This document shows, in pieces, positions 54,317-64,000 of a stretch of DNA of 64,000 bases (its first letter is position 1; every line of letters starts with the position of its first letter). The notes beneath the pieces were generated by a model. That model did no database searches and had not been told where the DNA came from. It was given only the letters and a program-made list of their open reading frames with translations. This DNA comes from Acorus gramineus (Eukaryota; Streptophyta; Magnoliopsida; Acorales; Acoraceae). The position numbers and the translations under genes are program-made. Location of the stretch: positions 1,628,057 through 1,692,056 of the forward strand of contig JAUJYN010000030.1 of the NCBI GenBank assembly GCA_030737835.1, given 5' to 3'.

Positions 54317-55634
54317 GATACCATTATGTACAACACATGGGAAGAAGCATCAGTTATTGGATACAGATAATAAAGTCTTATGGAACTTCTTAACTATTGC
54401 CACAAGAATATAAAAGAAAAGCTAACCAGCTTTGGAATAACACCACATTCTACCATGATGACTACAAGAAATACAGCTTTCACCGATGGCCAAATCCATC
54501 TCTAAAAGACATCCAAGCCGTCGCTATAGGTATTACCGACGGCCAGATCGATCGTCGGATGTCGTGGCTAAATCACTCATCGCTAATACCTACACCGACG
54601 TTTGTGACCGTCGCTAATATGGCAAAAGATTTCCCATCAGACTAACCATAGTTAGCAGTGTAAGATTTAGAGACGGCCGATGACCGTCGCTAAAACCCTT
54701 AAATGCTACAATTGCAAGCAGTATCAATTCTTTACTGACGGTCAGCGGCCGTCACTAACGTTATCTTTTTTTGTTTTTTATTTATTTGCTGATATTTTTT
54801 AAAATTTATAACTGAAAAATTTAAAAGTTATTCAACAATTTTCACCTCTTGAATATTTCATTTACAATCACAATTTAAAATTTTTTTAATTCACTAAAGT
54901 TTAAATAGAACATTTTCATAATCCAAAATATAACATGGCTAACATCAACATATTCTTTACAACTCTAATAAAAAACTAAGTCTCCATTGAAGCTTTCTTT
55001 TTCTTGAATAATCCTCTTTGTTTGAGTCTCTAATTCCTTGCAACTGTCATCTGACGTCGACTTTCCATAGAAGATATAATTGTGCTTCATCCCTGTACAA
55101 AAAATATTTCATAGATTAAAATATAATTAAGTAATGGATAGTGGGTTCAATATAAAAACAATAGATTAAAATATAATTAAGTAATGGTTAAGTAATTAAG
55201 CAACTACCTATTGCCTCCCATTCAGTGTCTATAAACATTCAAGCTATTCTACCCATAATTTCATTACATCTATCTTACAAGCATATAAGAGTTAGATGTT
55301 AACCACTGATGTGGAATATGAAGCTTGGACCACATAAAAGTATACTAGTTATGTGCACATGCACGGCATGTATAATCTGATTTAAAAATAATGTATTAAT
55401 GATTGTTGATTACATTGAAAGAAATTAATCATTTCTCTCTATTACATTAAGAACATAAAAACTGAATTGCTAAAAAAATCAAAGACATTAATAAATGGAG
55501 AGTGCTGTTATGTGTTGAATGAAGTGTCGTTCACAGCGTATCACTAACGTTTATTTATGTGAATATGAAATTGTGTGTTGAATGTGAAGCGCTATTGATG
55601 TGCAGAACGTGATTGTGAACTCACGTGTTGTTTA
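54317..55634. mobile_element. CACTA-like (En/Spm) terminus and flanking AT-rich DNA
   Basis: Near 54460 reads GACTACAAGAAATACAGC, one base from the CACTACAAGAAA start of plant CACTA transposons. For ~300 bp it is followed by subterminal repeats in both orientations built on CCGTCGCTA, ACCGACGG and GACGGTCAGCGGCCGTC. This is the typical layout for transposase binding sites at one CACTA end. The opposite end was not found. The rest (54780-55634) is A+T-rich. A 41-codon minus-strand frame at 54965-55090 (starts MKHNYIFYGK) directly follows an acceptor-like TTTTTTGTACAG and could be a terminal exon of the transposon or of another gene, but nothing confirms it. Confidence 0.6.
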
Positions 55635-58600
55635 TGTTATATATGTGTCACTTTTAACCTGCTGGTAACCGTTGGAGCGTTCTGGCAGTTTTTCGTTTTT
55701 TTTTTTTGGTTTTCGATCGGAATCGCTTATTTCTGGATTGTTAGCTATCGTCCTGAGTTAGAGGACTCCGATGGAAAATCTAACTACATATTTGGTGTCC
55801 TGGTGCCATTTTAGGCCTCTCACGAAAATTTCATCGAATTCCGGCAACGTTTTTGGAATGTCACAGTTGCGGGGCGTATCCGGGTTTTAAGTGAGTTGAC
55901 TTTATATATGAGGGGTGAGAAATGTCTAGCACTATTCATCATCTTCCTCCTTGAGCTCTCTCTCTCCCCTTCTCCATTTTTCTTGATTTTAAGCTTCTTG
56001 GAGGGCTTGAAACTCAAAACCCATAACATAGAAAGAGTAGATCGGGTCCCGATCTACGCCCCGGTGTTCTCGGATTCGAATTCCGAGAAGATTGGCCCCT
56101 CCATCCCCCCTCTTTTCTCCTCTGATTTGGGCCAATTCGAGGGCCAAGGAAGATCCCGGCGTTGGAAGCCTTTGGGGAAAGTTTTCGGTGTGCGGAGAGC
56201 AACCAAACATCTCTTCCTCCCCTTGGTAAGCCCTTTTTCCTCTCTTTTTATGCTTAGATGTATGTTAGGAGGGTGGATATGAGGTTGGGTGGTGGTCGGT
56301 GGCGGTGGGTGGCCGTCGGAGGGCTGTGGGTGGTGGTCGGTGTTATATATGTGTCACTTTTAACCTGCTGGTAACCGTTGGAGCATTCTGGCAGTTTTTA
56401 ATTTTTTTCGGTTTTCGATCGGAACCGTAAATTTTTGGACTGTTAGCTATCGTCCTGAGTTAGAGGATTCCGATTGGAAATCTAACTGCATATTTGGTGT
56501 CCTGGTGCCATTTTAGGCCTCTCATGAAAATTTCATCAAATTCTGGCAACGTTACCAAAATTTCACAGTTCCGGGGCGTATCCGGGTTTTTAAGTGACTT
56601 GCTATATATATATGAGATCTAATATTTGATGAGCACTATTCATCATCCCTACCAAATTGATTTCTCTCTCCCCTCTCTCTTTTTGAGCCCCTTAGAGCCC
56701 TCAAACCCAAAAACCTAAAGCATAGGAAGTGTAGATCGGGTCCCGATCTACACCCCGGTGCTTTCAAATCCGGATTCCGGTGAGATTTGCCCCTCCGTCT
56801 CCCCTCTCTTCTTCCCTGATTTGTACCATTTCGGAGGTGGGAGTAGATCCGGGCGTTGGAAGCCTTTTGGGAGAGGTTTCGGTGCGCGGAGAGCAACCGA
56901 ACATCTCTTCCTCCCCTTGGTAAGCCCTTGGTAAGCCCTCTTTTTTGGGAGAATTCTCTTTTTATGCTTAGATGTATGTTAGGAGGGTGGAAATGAGGTT
57001 GGGTGGTGGTCGGCGGCGGTGGGTGGCCGTCGGAGGCCTGTGGGGTGGTGGTCGGAGGCCATTGGTGGCCGGAGGTGGGTGGTAGAGGAGCTCGGGCTGG
57101 GTGGGCTGGCAGTCCCGGGCAGCAGGCAGCACAGGCAGGCGCAGCTGGCGAGCAGCGGCAGGGCGCGCGCGTGCGCGTGCACGTGGACGTGCGCGCGGGC
57201 GTGCGCTCGGGTTGGCGCTGGGCGTGCTGGGTGCTGGGCGTGCTGGGCACGCAGGGAAGACTAGCTCGGGTAGGCTGGGAGCAGGTGCACCAGTCTGCCG
57301 GGCGCGCGAGCGCGTGCGCGCGGGTGCGCGAGCGGGCGTGCGCTCGGGGGGGTGCAGGGGGAGGCGTGCGGAGTAGGATGGCTACGGGTTGTGCGAGCAG
57401 GGCAGGCCATGCTCGGGCAGCTGGCAGGGGGCGCTCGAGCATCAGGCGGGCAGTGCCCAGGCGTGCAGGCGAGCTGTGCTCGAGCCACTCGGCGACGCGC
57501 GCAGGCAGGCAGCGCGGGCAGCAGCGTGGGCAGGCTGGCAGGCGCGCTGGGCGCGTGTTGCGCGGGCGTGCGCGTGGGCGCTGGGTGAGGGTCCCGGGTG
57601 CTGGGCGCTGAGCGCTGGGAGATGGGTCGCGGATACCGGGTGCTGGGCGAGGGTGCTGAGCGCTGGGCACTGGGGCGCTGGGCGCTGGGCACCGCAGAGG
57701 TGCATGCGCGCTGGTAGAGGCTGGTGGTGCGCGCGGAGTGCGCACGGGACAGGGCTGGTAGCGCGCGCGGGGTGCGCGCGGGGCGTGCGGTGTGCTCGCG
57801 GGGCATGCGGTGTGCTCGCGTGGTGCGCGCGGGGAGTGCGGGGTGCGCGCGGGCTGCTGCGGCGGGGCACAGTGGGCGCGCGGCGCACCGGGTGGCTCGG
57901 CTGCAGGTCCAAACGTGCGGGCAGGGGCCCGGCAGTGCGCCTGGGCGCGCGGGCTGAGGCGCGGCGGCGCATCCGAGGGCTGGTGGCCGTGCGGGTGGTT
58001 GCCGGGAGTGCGGGAGTGAGTCGGAGTGCTCGGGCTAACGTGCGTACAAGCCGTATGTACGTTTGCCCGAGTGTTGGGTTCTTTTGATGTATTTGTGAGT
58101 ATTTTGATGTAATTGTGTATTTAACTCACCGTATAAATGTCTGTCTTGCAGATCTTGACGGGCGGTCGCGCGACGACCCGATCTTCGGTGAGTGGGACAA
58201 TCCAACCCAGTAGAGAGGCGTTATACGCATTTGGGCGTATACCGACCTCTCCTGGGGCACCATGGATTTATATTAACCTGTTATAATGTGTATTCCATGC
58301 GAGCATGATTTAAATGTAGAATGCATGCTACCCTAGACTTTGCATGTTAGGGACTTGCAACCTTAGGATATGTGTATGAGCCATGCATCATGTCCCCCAT
58401 TTTTCATGCTAGGAAGCCTCGGCCTATGCATGCGTCCCACTAGTTTATTTATTAAATTAAATGCTAGTGTATGATAAATTGCATGCCTTAGATAGTATTA
58501 TAGGGAGGAGCCTTGCGAGGTCAACACTGAGACCCGAGTTAGGGTACTCCGTGTTCCTTGTTTGGTTGTCGGGGTGTCCTGTATCGGGAACTCACGCTGC

Positions 58601-59840
58601 CCTCCCAAGGTTTCTTGTCCCAATAGTATTATAAGAAATGTTATACCAAATTATATGACTATTAGCATATTTAGTGAATATTATAGGGGAGGGGCCTCGC
58701 GAGGACAGCGGTGAGACCCGGGCTAGGGTACTCCGTGTTCCTTGTTTGGTTGTCGGGGTGTCCTATATCGGGAACTCACGCTGCCCTCCCAAGTTTCTTT
58801 CCCCCAATGATATTCCACCCTTGCTAATTATTGTGTATGTTCCCCGCATATTGGTTATGCGCCTTGGAAGAATTCTGAGGAATTCAGGACATTAGAGTTG
58901 TAGAGATGTGTTGTCGACGGATCCGAGTGGATCATATGCGTATGGATAGGCTGTTCTGTTTCCCTTCGTTGGATCCGGTAGAGACTGCCCCAGCGTTAGA
59001 AAGGCCATCCCTTCCAAGGGTTCCCATCAGTAGGCGCCTCCTGATTTGGTTTCGGATTGGGCTGAAGTTGTGGGTGAAAGCCAAGCGGCCTACGGAGTGG
59101 AGGAGAGACTATCGATGGACCAAGGGTGACCAACAGCCTAGTCAGTCCCAAAATCCTATGTCACCCGTGGTAGGGTGAGGGTGAGGGTGTAGTGAATTGG
59201 CGATGAGCGACCCACTGGATTGTGGTTGGATGATTATCAGTCCCAATAGCCTATGTCACCCATTGATGGGTGAGGGTGAGGGTGTGGTGGTTCGGCGATG
59301 TACGAACCACTGGATTATGTTGTTATGCCACTTAGAGGTTGGATAAATAATTGCATTGTGGTCAATATTGTCTGTGATGCATGGGTTGTGCTGTTCACTG
59401 AGCGTGTGGCTCACCCCTCGCATATGTTTTCCCCAGTTGCCACTGAGCCTGAGCTGGAGCCGGAGCAGCAGTTGGAGCTTTCCGAGGGATTCCTTCAGTA
59501 GCGGAGCAGCGCCACGTTCCGCGAGTGCCAGAGGTTATCAGCATCCCTTCTTGACTGTATGTATTTTATTTTCGTGCTTGGCACGCGTTTGTATATATTC
59601 AGTCGTATTCGTGTATATTGGCTCTCACAGGACAGATGATTGAGTATCGAGTCTGTAGTGTGTTTATTTACAGATTCAGTCTTTTGCTTCCGCATTTGGT
59701 GTATATATCATGTCAGCCCTTTTGTTGCTTGTGTGTCATTCTGGTTGCTTGTTTATGATATATTATTGAACTCCTGTGTAGATTCTGATATTATATATAC
59801 ACTTGCCGCGTCCCGGGGACGGCCGCCCTAGGGCGTGACA
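55635..59840 (+). mobile_element. LTR derivative: partial LTR joined to full LTR, duplication GTTTA
   Basis: A 706-bp LTR start (55635-56340) is followed directly by a complete 3500-bp LTR (56341-59840). GTTTA flanks the whole unit at 55630-55634 and 59841-59845, so both pieces arrived as one insertion or formed inside one. There is no interior. The two starts differ noticeably over 700 bp, more than the array LTRs do. Confidence 0.9.
56341..59840 (+). mobile_element. Complete long LTR within the GTTTA unit
   Basis: TATA about 56602-56613, palindrome 56729-56753, GC-rich block about 57100-57960, exon-like segment 58152-58187, hairpin modules about 58497-58635 and 58672-58812, acceptor motif and CCCCAG before 59438, end GGGCGTGACA. 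The donor-like site is doubled: GGTAAGCCCTT occurs twice in a row (56919-56940), a copy change not seen elsewhere. Confidence 0.9.
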
Positions 59841-60265
59841 GTTTATGTATTGAATGTAAATGTGCCGAAACATTATGTTGTTGTGCCGAATATGAAATGT
59901 TGTGTGTCGATGTGCTAATATGAAATGTAAATTTGTAACCAGTCATAACTATTGTTCCTTTATTGTAAACACATTGAGAATACAAGAGGTATATATTAAA
60001 CAAGTAAATATGATATTATTTAATTTGTTCTATTAAGGAATAGTTGACATTTGAAAAAAATAATAATTCATTTGTAAATAAAACTAAGCCATGGAATAAC
60101 CAGATTAGTAAAATAATATTCAAGAGGGGACATCCATGATACCAAAGAGGAATATAGTAACACTGTCAAATAAAATTTTAATTGGTTGCCAATGAAATTT
60201 AAATCATTGAGATAGTTTGAAGGATTGAAAATTGAACAACAGTAGGTGAAAAAAACATAATATTA
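59841..60265. other. AT-rich stretch without recognised features
   Basis: Continues the DNA seen left of 55630. Repeated TGTGCCGAA.ATGAAATG phrases near 59865-59930, otherwise simple A+T-rich sequence. No frame or known element seen. Confidence 0.5.
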
Positions 60266-60901
60266 GGCCATCTCTAACCCTTACTCAAATCCATACTTAA
60301 ATTTCACTTAAAATTTGAGTAAAAGCTTGATTTAATATGATGTGTCTCCAACCATCACTTTGTATTTTACTCAAATCTTTTAAAAAATTCATATATTCTT
60401 CTAATTATTTCTTACAAACATTTTCAAAGTCTTTCCCCAAACATTTTTACAATTCAATTTTTCTTCCCTTCAAGATATTTAAATTTAAAAATTATAATCA
60501 TCAAATTTTTTGAAAACAAATAAAAATAAATTTTTTTATTGGAGTAAAAATAAGAAATTAACAAACAAAGATAAAGACTTAAGAAAGAAGACCACTTTTT
60601 TTTTTTTTTGGTTTCAAGAGATGGTGAAAATTTTGGGGGGTGAGAAAGCATCTAATATAATTCAACTAAAGGTGGAGTTGAAGGGGAAAAAAATGTCACA
60701 TTGGAAGAAAATGTAGAGATAAAGAAAAAAAAAAAAGGTTGAAAATTTGAGTAAAGATTTGGGTCTCCCTTGATATGGATAAAGATTTGAGTAAAAACTT
60801 GATTTGGTATGGGTATGGGAAAATGGTTGGAGAGGGTACGGTTTTGGGTGACTTTTACTCAAATTTAAATTTGAGTAAAAGTTTGAGTATAAGATTGGAG
60901 A
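60266..60901. mobile_element. Foldback MITE-like element (~640 bp)
   Basis: Left end GGCCATCTCTAACCCTTACTC; right end ...TTTGAGTATAAGATTGGAGA. The right end in reverse complement (TCTCCAATCTTATACTCAAA) matches the left over about 55 bp with scattered differences, extending into TTTACTC/GAGTAAA repeats inside. No coding frame. CATCTCCAA-type ends are common in several plant MITE groups, so the superfamily is undecided. The last few bases were lost to, or interrupted by, the LTR that starts at 60902. Confidence 0.65.
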
Positions 60902-61530
60902 TGTCACGCACCTAGAGTGGTCGTCTCCAAGGAGTGACAAGTATATGATACCGAGTATATCATAATCAGATTAAATCACAGGATAACAAAGGATTGAAGG
61001 GCAAGAGATAGAAGAAGAAGAGTATATACACATATAAACAGTATAAGGCGAAGGAGCAGATATAGTTGGCCCTCAAAAGAATTCACAATCACTATCCTGT
61101 GTGAACATAAGTCATAATAACAAAAATTACACGATACATACCAACAAAAGCTACAAAACACCTGACCAAAAAGGATTACAAAACAGCTAACAGGCTCTAA
61201 CCAGATCACCGGGAGGCGCACAAAAAGCTATCACAGCATCCCAAACTCACCGATCCAGTCCCCCGCCCTGCGAAGCACCTGAAAGAAAGCCCATATCAAG
61301 GGGGGTAAGCTGGTGAAATCCTAGTGAATGGAATTAACTACAAGACACCTCAAAGTACAATTCTCACGATATCCATAAATAATTTTATGAATGAATGGTT
61401 TAGCACAAGCCGACCAACTTGTATCCCATACCACAGGAGGCCAACCCACACTTACCTCATTATGTCCCTAAGATAAAGATAGATCCGTCTGCATCCCATA
61501 CCACAAGGGATCCATCCCATGTTAGCAATG

Positions 61531-61565
<35 letters not shown>

Positions 61566-62211
61566 CTGAAATGTCACTACACACAAACGTCTCACATTTT
61601 CTCCTGTCGCGCAGTGACTTCTCCTAGGCGATCCATTGATGCAATTGCATCGGCTCGGCCAATACAGGGAGTATCACTCTACCCGTTAATTCCACCAAAG
61701 CTCAACTACAACATAAACCGCGCCAATGGAACCCGCCTTACGCATCATCACTTTGCGAATAGGGTCGTAAAACCCACAATATTGGCTAAGGCTCTCCGTC
61801 ATCCAACCACTCTGACGGGTGGCCAATTTGATCTATCGGATACCGTGGGCGTCCAAGATGAACCTAGTGAAGGACACCCAAAGTTTACCCTCGCCTCAAT
61901 AGTAGGTGCGCACTCAACTCACACGAAGGATCATAATCGAGATTACCCCAAACAGACTCGACACACACCGGTCGAGGCCTTATGAGATAACCCATAATAG
62001 GTAACGGGATCAACCCATATGATCAGACCTATCCCTAGTGATGTCTTAACTGGATTATAGAAAAAAAAAATCATAAAACATACTGAAAACATAACTTAAT
62101 ATGCAGGAATTAACAATAATCAATCATGGTCATGCACTCAAGATAGTACATGCTTAATAATAATAAATCCTAACTTTAATTAAATATTCCAAGTTTAACT
62201 TATAAGCTAGC
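60902..62211 (-). mobile_element. Strongly diverged reverse LTR, right end missing
   Basis: Starts TGTCACGCACCTAGAGTGG. ATTCACAATCACTATCCTGTG (61079) parallels CACAATCACTGTCCTGTGAG of the long LTRs, and GGGGTAAGCTGGTGAAATCC...AGTGAATGG (61298-61331) parallels their acceptor motif. An older or sister lineage of the long-LTR family. It includes a (TA)15 run. Interrupted at 62212 by a forward LTR. Confidence 0.6.
61532..61561. repeat. (TA)n microsatellite
   Basis: Fifteen TA units, self-complementary. Confidence 0.95.
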
Positions 62212-64000
62212 TGTTATATATGTGTCACTTTTTGCCTTCTGGTCACCATTGGAGCATTCTGGCAGTTTTTTAACTTTTTCTTTTTCGATCGGAACCGCTA
62301 AAATTTTAGACTTTTGGCTATCATCATGAGCTTGAGAACTCCGATTGAAAATCTAACTGCATATTATGTGTCCTGGTGCCATTTCAAGCCACTCACGAAA
62401 ATTTCATTGAATTCCGGTAACGTTTCAGAATTTCACAGTTCTGAATCGTATCCGGGTTTTGACCAAGCGAGAAGTCATTGAATGACTTTCACCAACTCAA
62501 GTTTGACCCTTGACTTGGTCAATTGGTTTTGTTTGTTAGTGTGGTTGGGTTGACTAGGGTCAAAGTACACCTAAACCTAACTTAACCTAACTAAACCTAA
62601 TTAATTCTAAGTGTAAGTGGTGTGTGTGTGTGTGAGTGGTGTGTGTGTGACCCCCCTTTTAGTCCACGCCCACAAACAGTTTCCCTCCTATTCATCTTCT
62701 TCTCCATCTCTCTCAAGCTCTCTCATCTTCTCTCTCTTTTTCCACTTTATGATCTAGTAGAAGTGGTCAAAAGAAGAAACCCTAGAAGGAGAAAGGCTTG
62801 GTAAGGACCCGATCTATCTTTCCATGGTAATAGATTTGCTTTCCCCTTTGTTTTTCCTCCCCTTATGGTCCCTTTTCTCCTCTGTTTTCAGCCCCTTTTA
62901 GGCTGAGAAGAGGGCTTGGTGGTGGTGGTCTTGGTGGTGGTGTTTCGATGCGCGAAGAGCACCCGTTCTTCCCTTCCTTCTTTCCTCCCTTGGGTAAGCT
63001 TTCCTCCCCCCTATTTCTTGTGTAGAAGCATGTTTAGGATGCGTTTTTGGATGTGCAAGGTGTGCATGAGTGTTTGGGGTGTGGGAGGGCTGAGGGAGGT
63101 GGTGGGGTTGGCTCAGGCGCGAGTGCGCGCGAGTCTGCCCGCTAAGGCAGAGCAGGCGCGCGCAGTCGGGGGCGCTGAGGGAGTGCGCGCGTACGCGCGG
63201 GCGTGCGCGCGGGGTGCTGCGCAGCGGCGCAGTACGTGCGGGTAGGCGCGGGGCTGGACGCGCGGTGCGCGCGAGCGTGCGCGCGCGCGCAGCGGCGTGT
63301 CTGGGCGCTCGGGCAGGGGCGCTGCAGCGCATCTGGGTGCACGGGCTGGGGCGCGGCAGTACGCCCGGGACGCGGGGGTGCACGCGTGCGTGCGCGTGCG
63401 GGTGGCCGTGCGGATGGCTGCCCGGCGGTGCGGGAGTGTGTCGGGGCACTCGGACTCGCGTGCGTACGGGCCCGTATGCGTGCTTGTCCGAGTGTTGGGT
63501 ATTTCTAGCATATTTTGTGTTTATTTGTGTATTTTACTCACCATTTTGGTTTCCCATGTCTTGCAGATCTTGACGAGCAGTCACGCGATGACCCGGGTAT
63601 TGGTGAGTGGGACAATCCAACCCAGTAGGGGGGCGTCGATGCACATAGGCGTGCATTGCCCTCCCCCTGGGGCACCATAGTTGCATATTAGCTAGTATTA
63701 ACTGTAAACTATGTCTTGCATGATTAATATGATGTATCCATGCCACCTTAGATTTGTATGCTAGGGATATGCACCCTTACATCATATTAGAGGCCTATGC
63801 ATGCCTAGACACCTTACCCCGACCTATGCATGTTCCCACCTAGTTTAATTCAGTTAAATTAAATATGAGCATGCCTTAGAGAATATTATAACTTGTTGTT
63901 ATAATATGTGTCTCCCCGCATCTTAGTTATGCGCCCTGGAGGAATTCATGTGAATTCATGACATTATTTAGCGTTACCATCGGTGTCGACGGATCCATGA
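62212..64000 (+). mobile_element. Subfamily B long LTR, runs off the window
   Basis: TGTTATATATGTG start, U3 with the GACTTGGTC-rich stretch, TG-rich run 62617-62650, donor-like GGTAAGC at 62994, GC-rich block about 63110-63440, exon-like segment 63567-63602. The module site near 63885 lacks the hairpin module (GAATATTATAACTTGTTGTT). Its right end lies beyond 64000. Preceded by CTAGC. Confidence 0.88.

Noticed and set aside
55635-56340. Considered as a separate truncated insertion
   Set aside because: The target duplication GTTTA lies at the outer edges of 55635-59840 only, so it belongs to one unit with the following LTR.
61614-61985. 123-codon frame in the diverged LTR
   Set aside because: Lies in the spacer part of a reverse LTR. 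No recognisable domain and no homologous frame in sister LTRs.

Overview
This window looks like intergenic DNA from the nuclear genome of a large-genome flowering plant. No host gene, rRNA, tRNA, CRISPR array or organelle insert can be supported. Plant origin rests on chromovirus-type Ty3/gypsy gag proteins with tRNA-Met(i) primer sites (TGGTATCAGAGC), a HARBI1/ALP1-type PIF-Harbinger transposon with a Myb/SANT-like partner ORF, a CACTA-type terminus and a Ty1/copia LTR. The species cannot be named from sequence alone.

Most of the window is one family of unusually long LTRs (about 3.0-3.5 kb when whole, TGTTATATATGTG...GGGCGTGACA) belonging to a gag-only, non-autonomous Ty3/gypsy lineage. The chromodomain-like C-terminal pol remnant points to the Tekay/Del clade. 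Layout: 1-14610 is a head-to-tail array LTR-internal-LTR-internal-LTR with a ~6.18 kb period and about 1% divergence. 14611-20505 holds a diverged subfamily in two opposite-facing LTR pieces around a Ty1/copia fragment and a reverse LTR. 20506-27623 is a reverse LTR split by a gag-bearing element (21214-27199). 27624-36796 is a pile of forward and reverse LTR pieces including a solo LTR with target duplication CGAGC (30414-33404). 36797-41470 is the right half of another gag-only element with a mosaic LTR.

41471-50796 is a PIF-Harbinger transposon on the minus strand. Its transposase is cut off by the abutting LTR, and a whole-looking gag-only retroelement of a second family (44870-50560, duplication GATTT) sits in its 5' region. 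51004-54316 is a reverse solo LTR (duplication GATAC). A CACTA-like terminus lies near 54460. 55635-59840 is a 'one and a fifth' LTR derivative (duplication GTTTA). 60266-60901 is a foldback MITE-like element, 60902-62211 a diverged reverse LTR, and 62212-64000 another forward LTR running off the window.

The most interesting feature is the LTR's own architecture, which recurs across copies: a TATA promoter, a 25-bp near-perfect palindrome in the leader, a 5' splice-site-like motif, a ~1 kb hypervariable GC-rich minisatellite block, a conserved 36-37 nt exon-like segment bounded by AG and GT, one or two copies of a ~130-bp hairpin-like module that also occurs in the internal region, and a second acceptor preceded by a CACTGAGCGTGT/GCTCACCCCTC motif also found in the second retroelement family. 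This suggests that the LTR leader is spliced and that the GC-rich block is intronic. Element ages and identities are estimates by eye.
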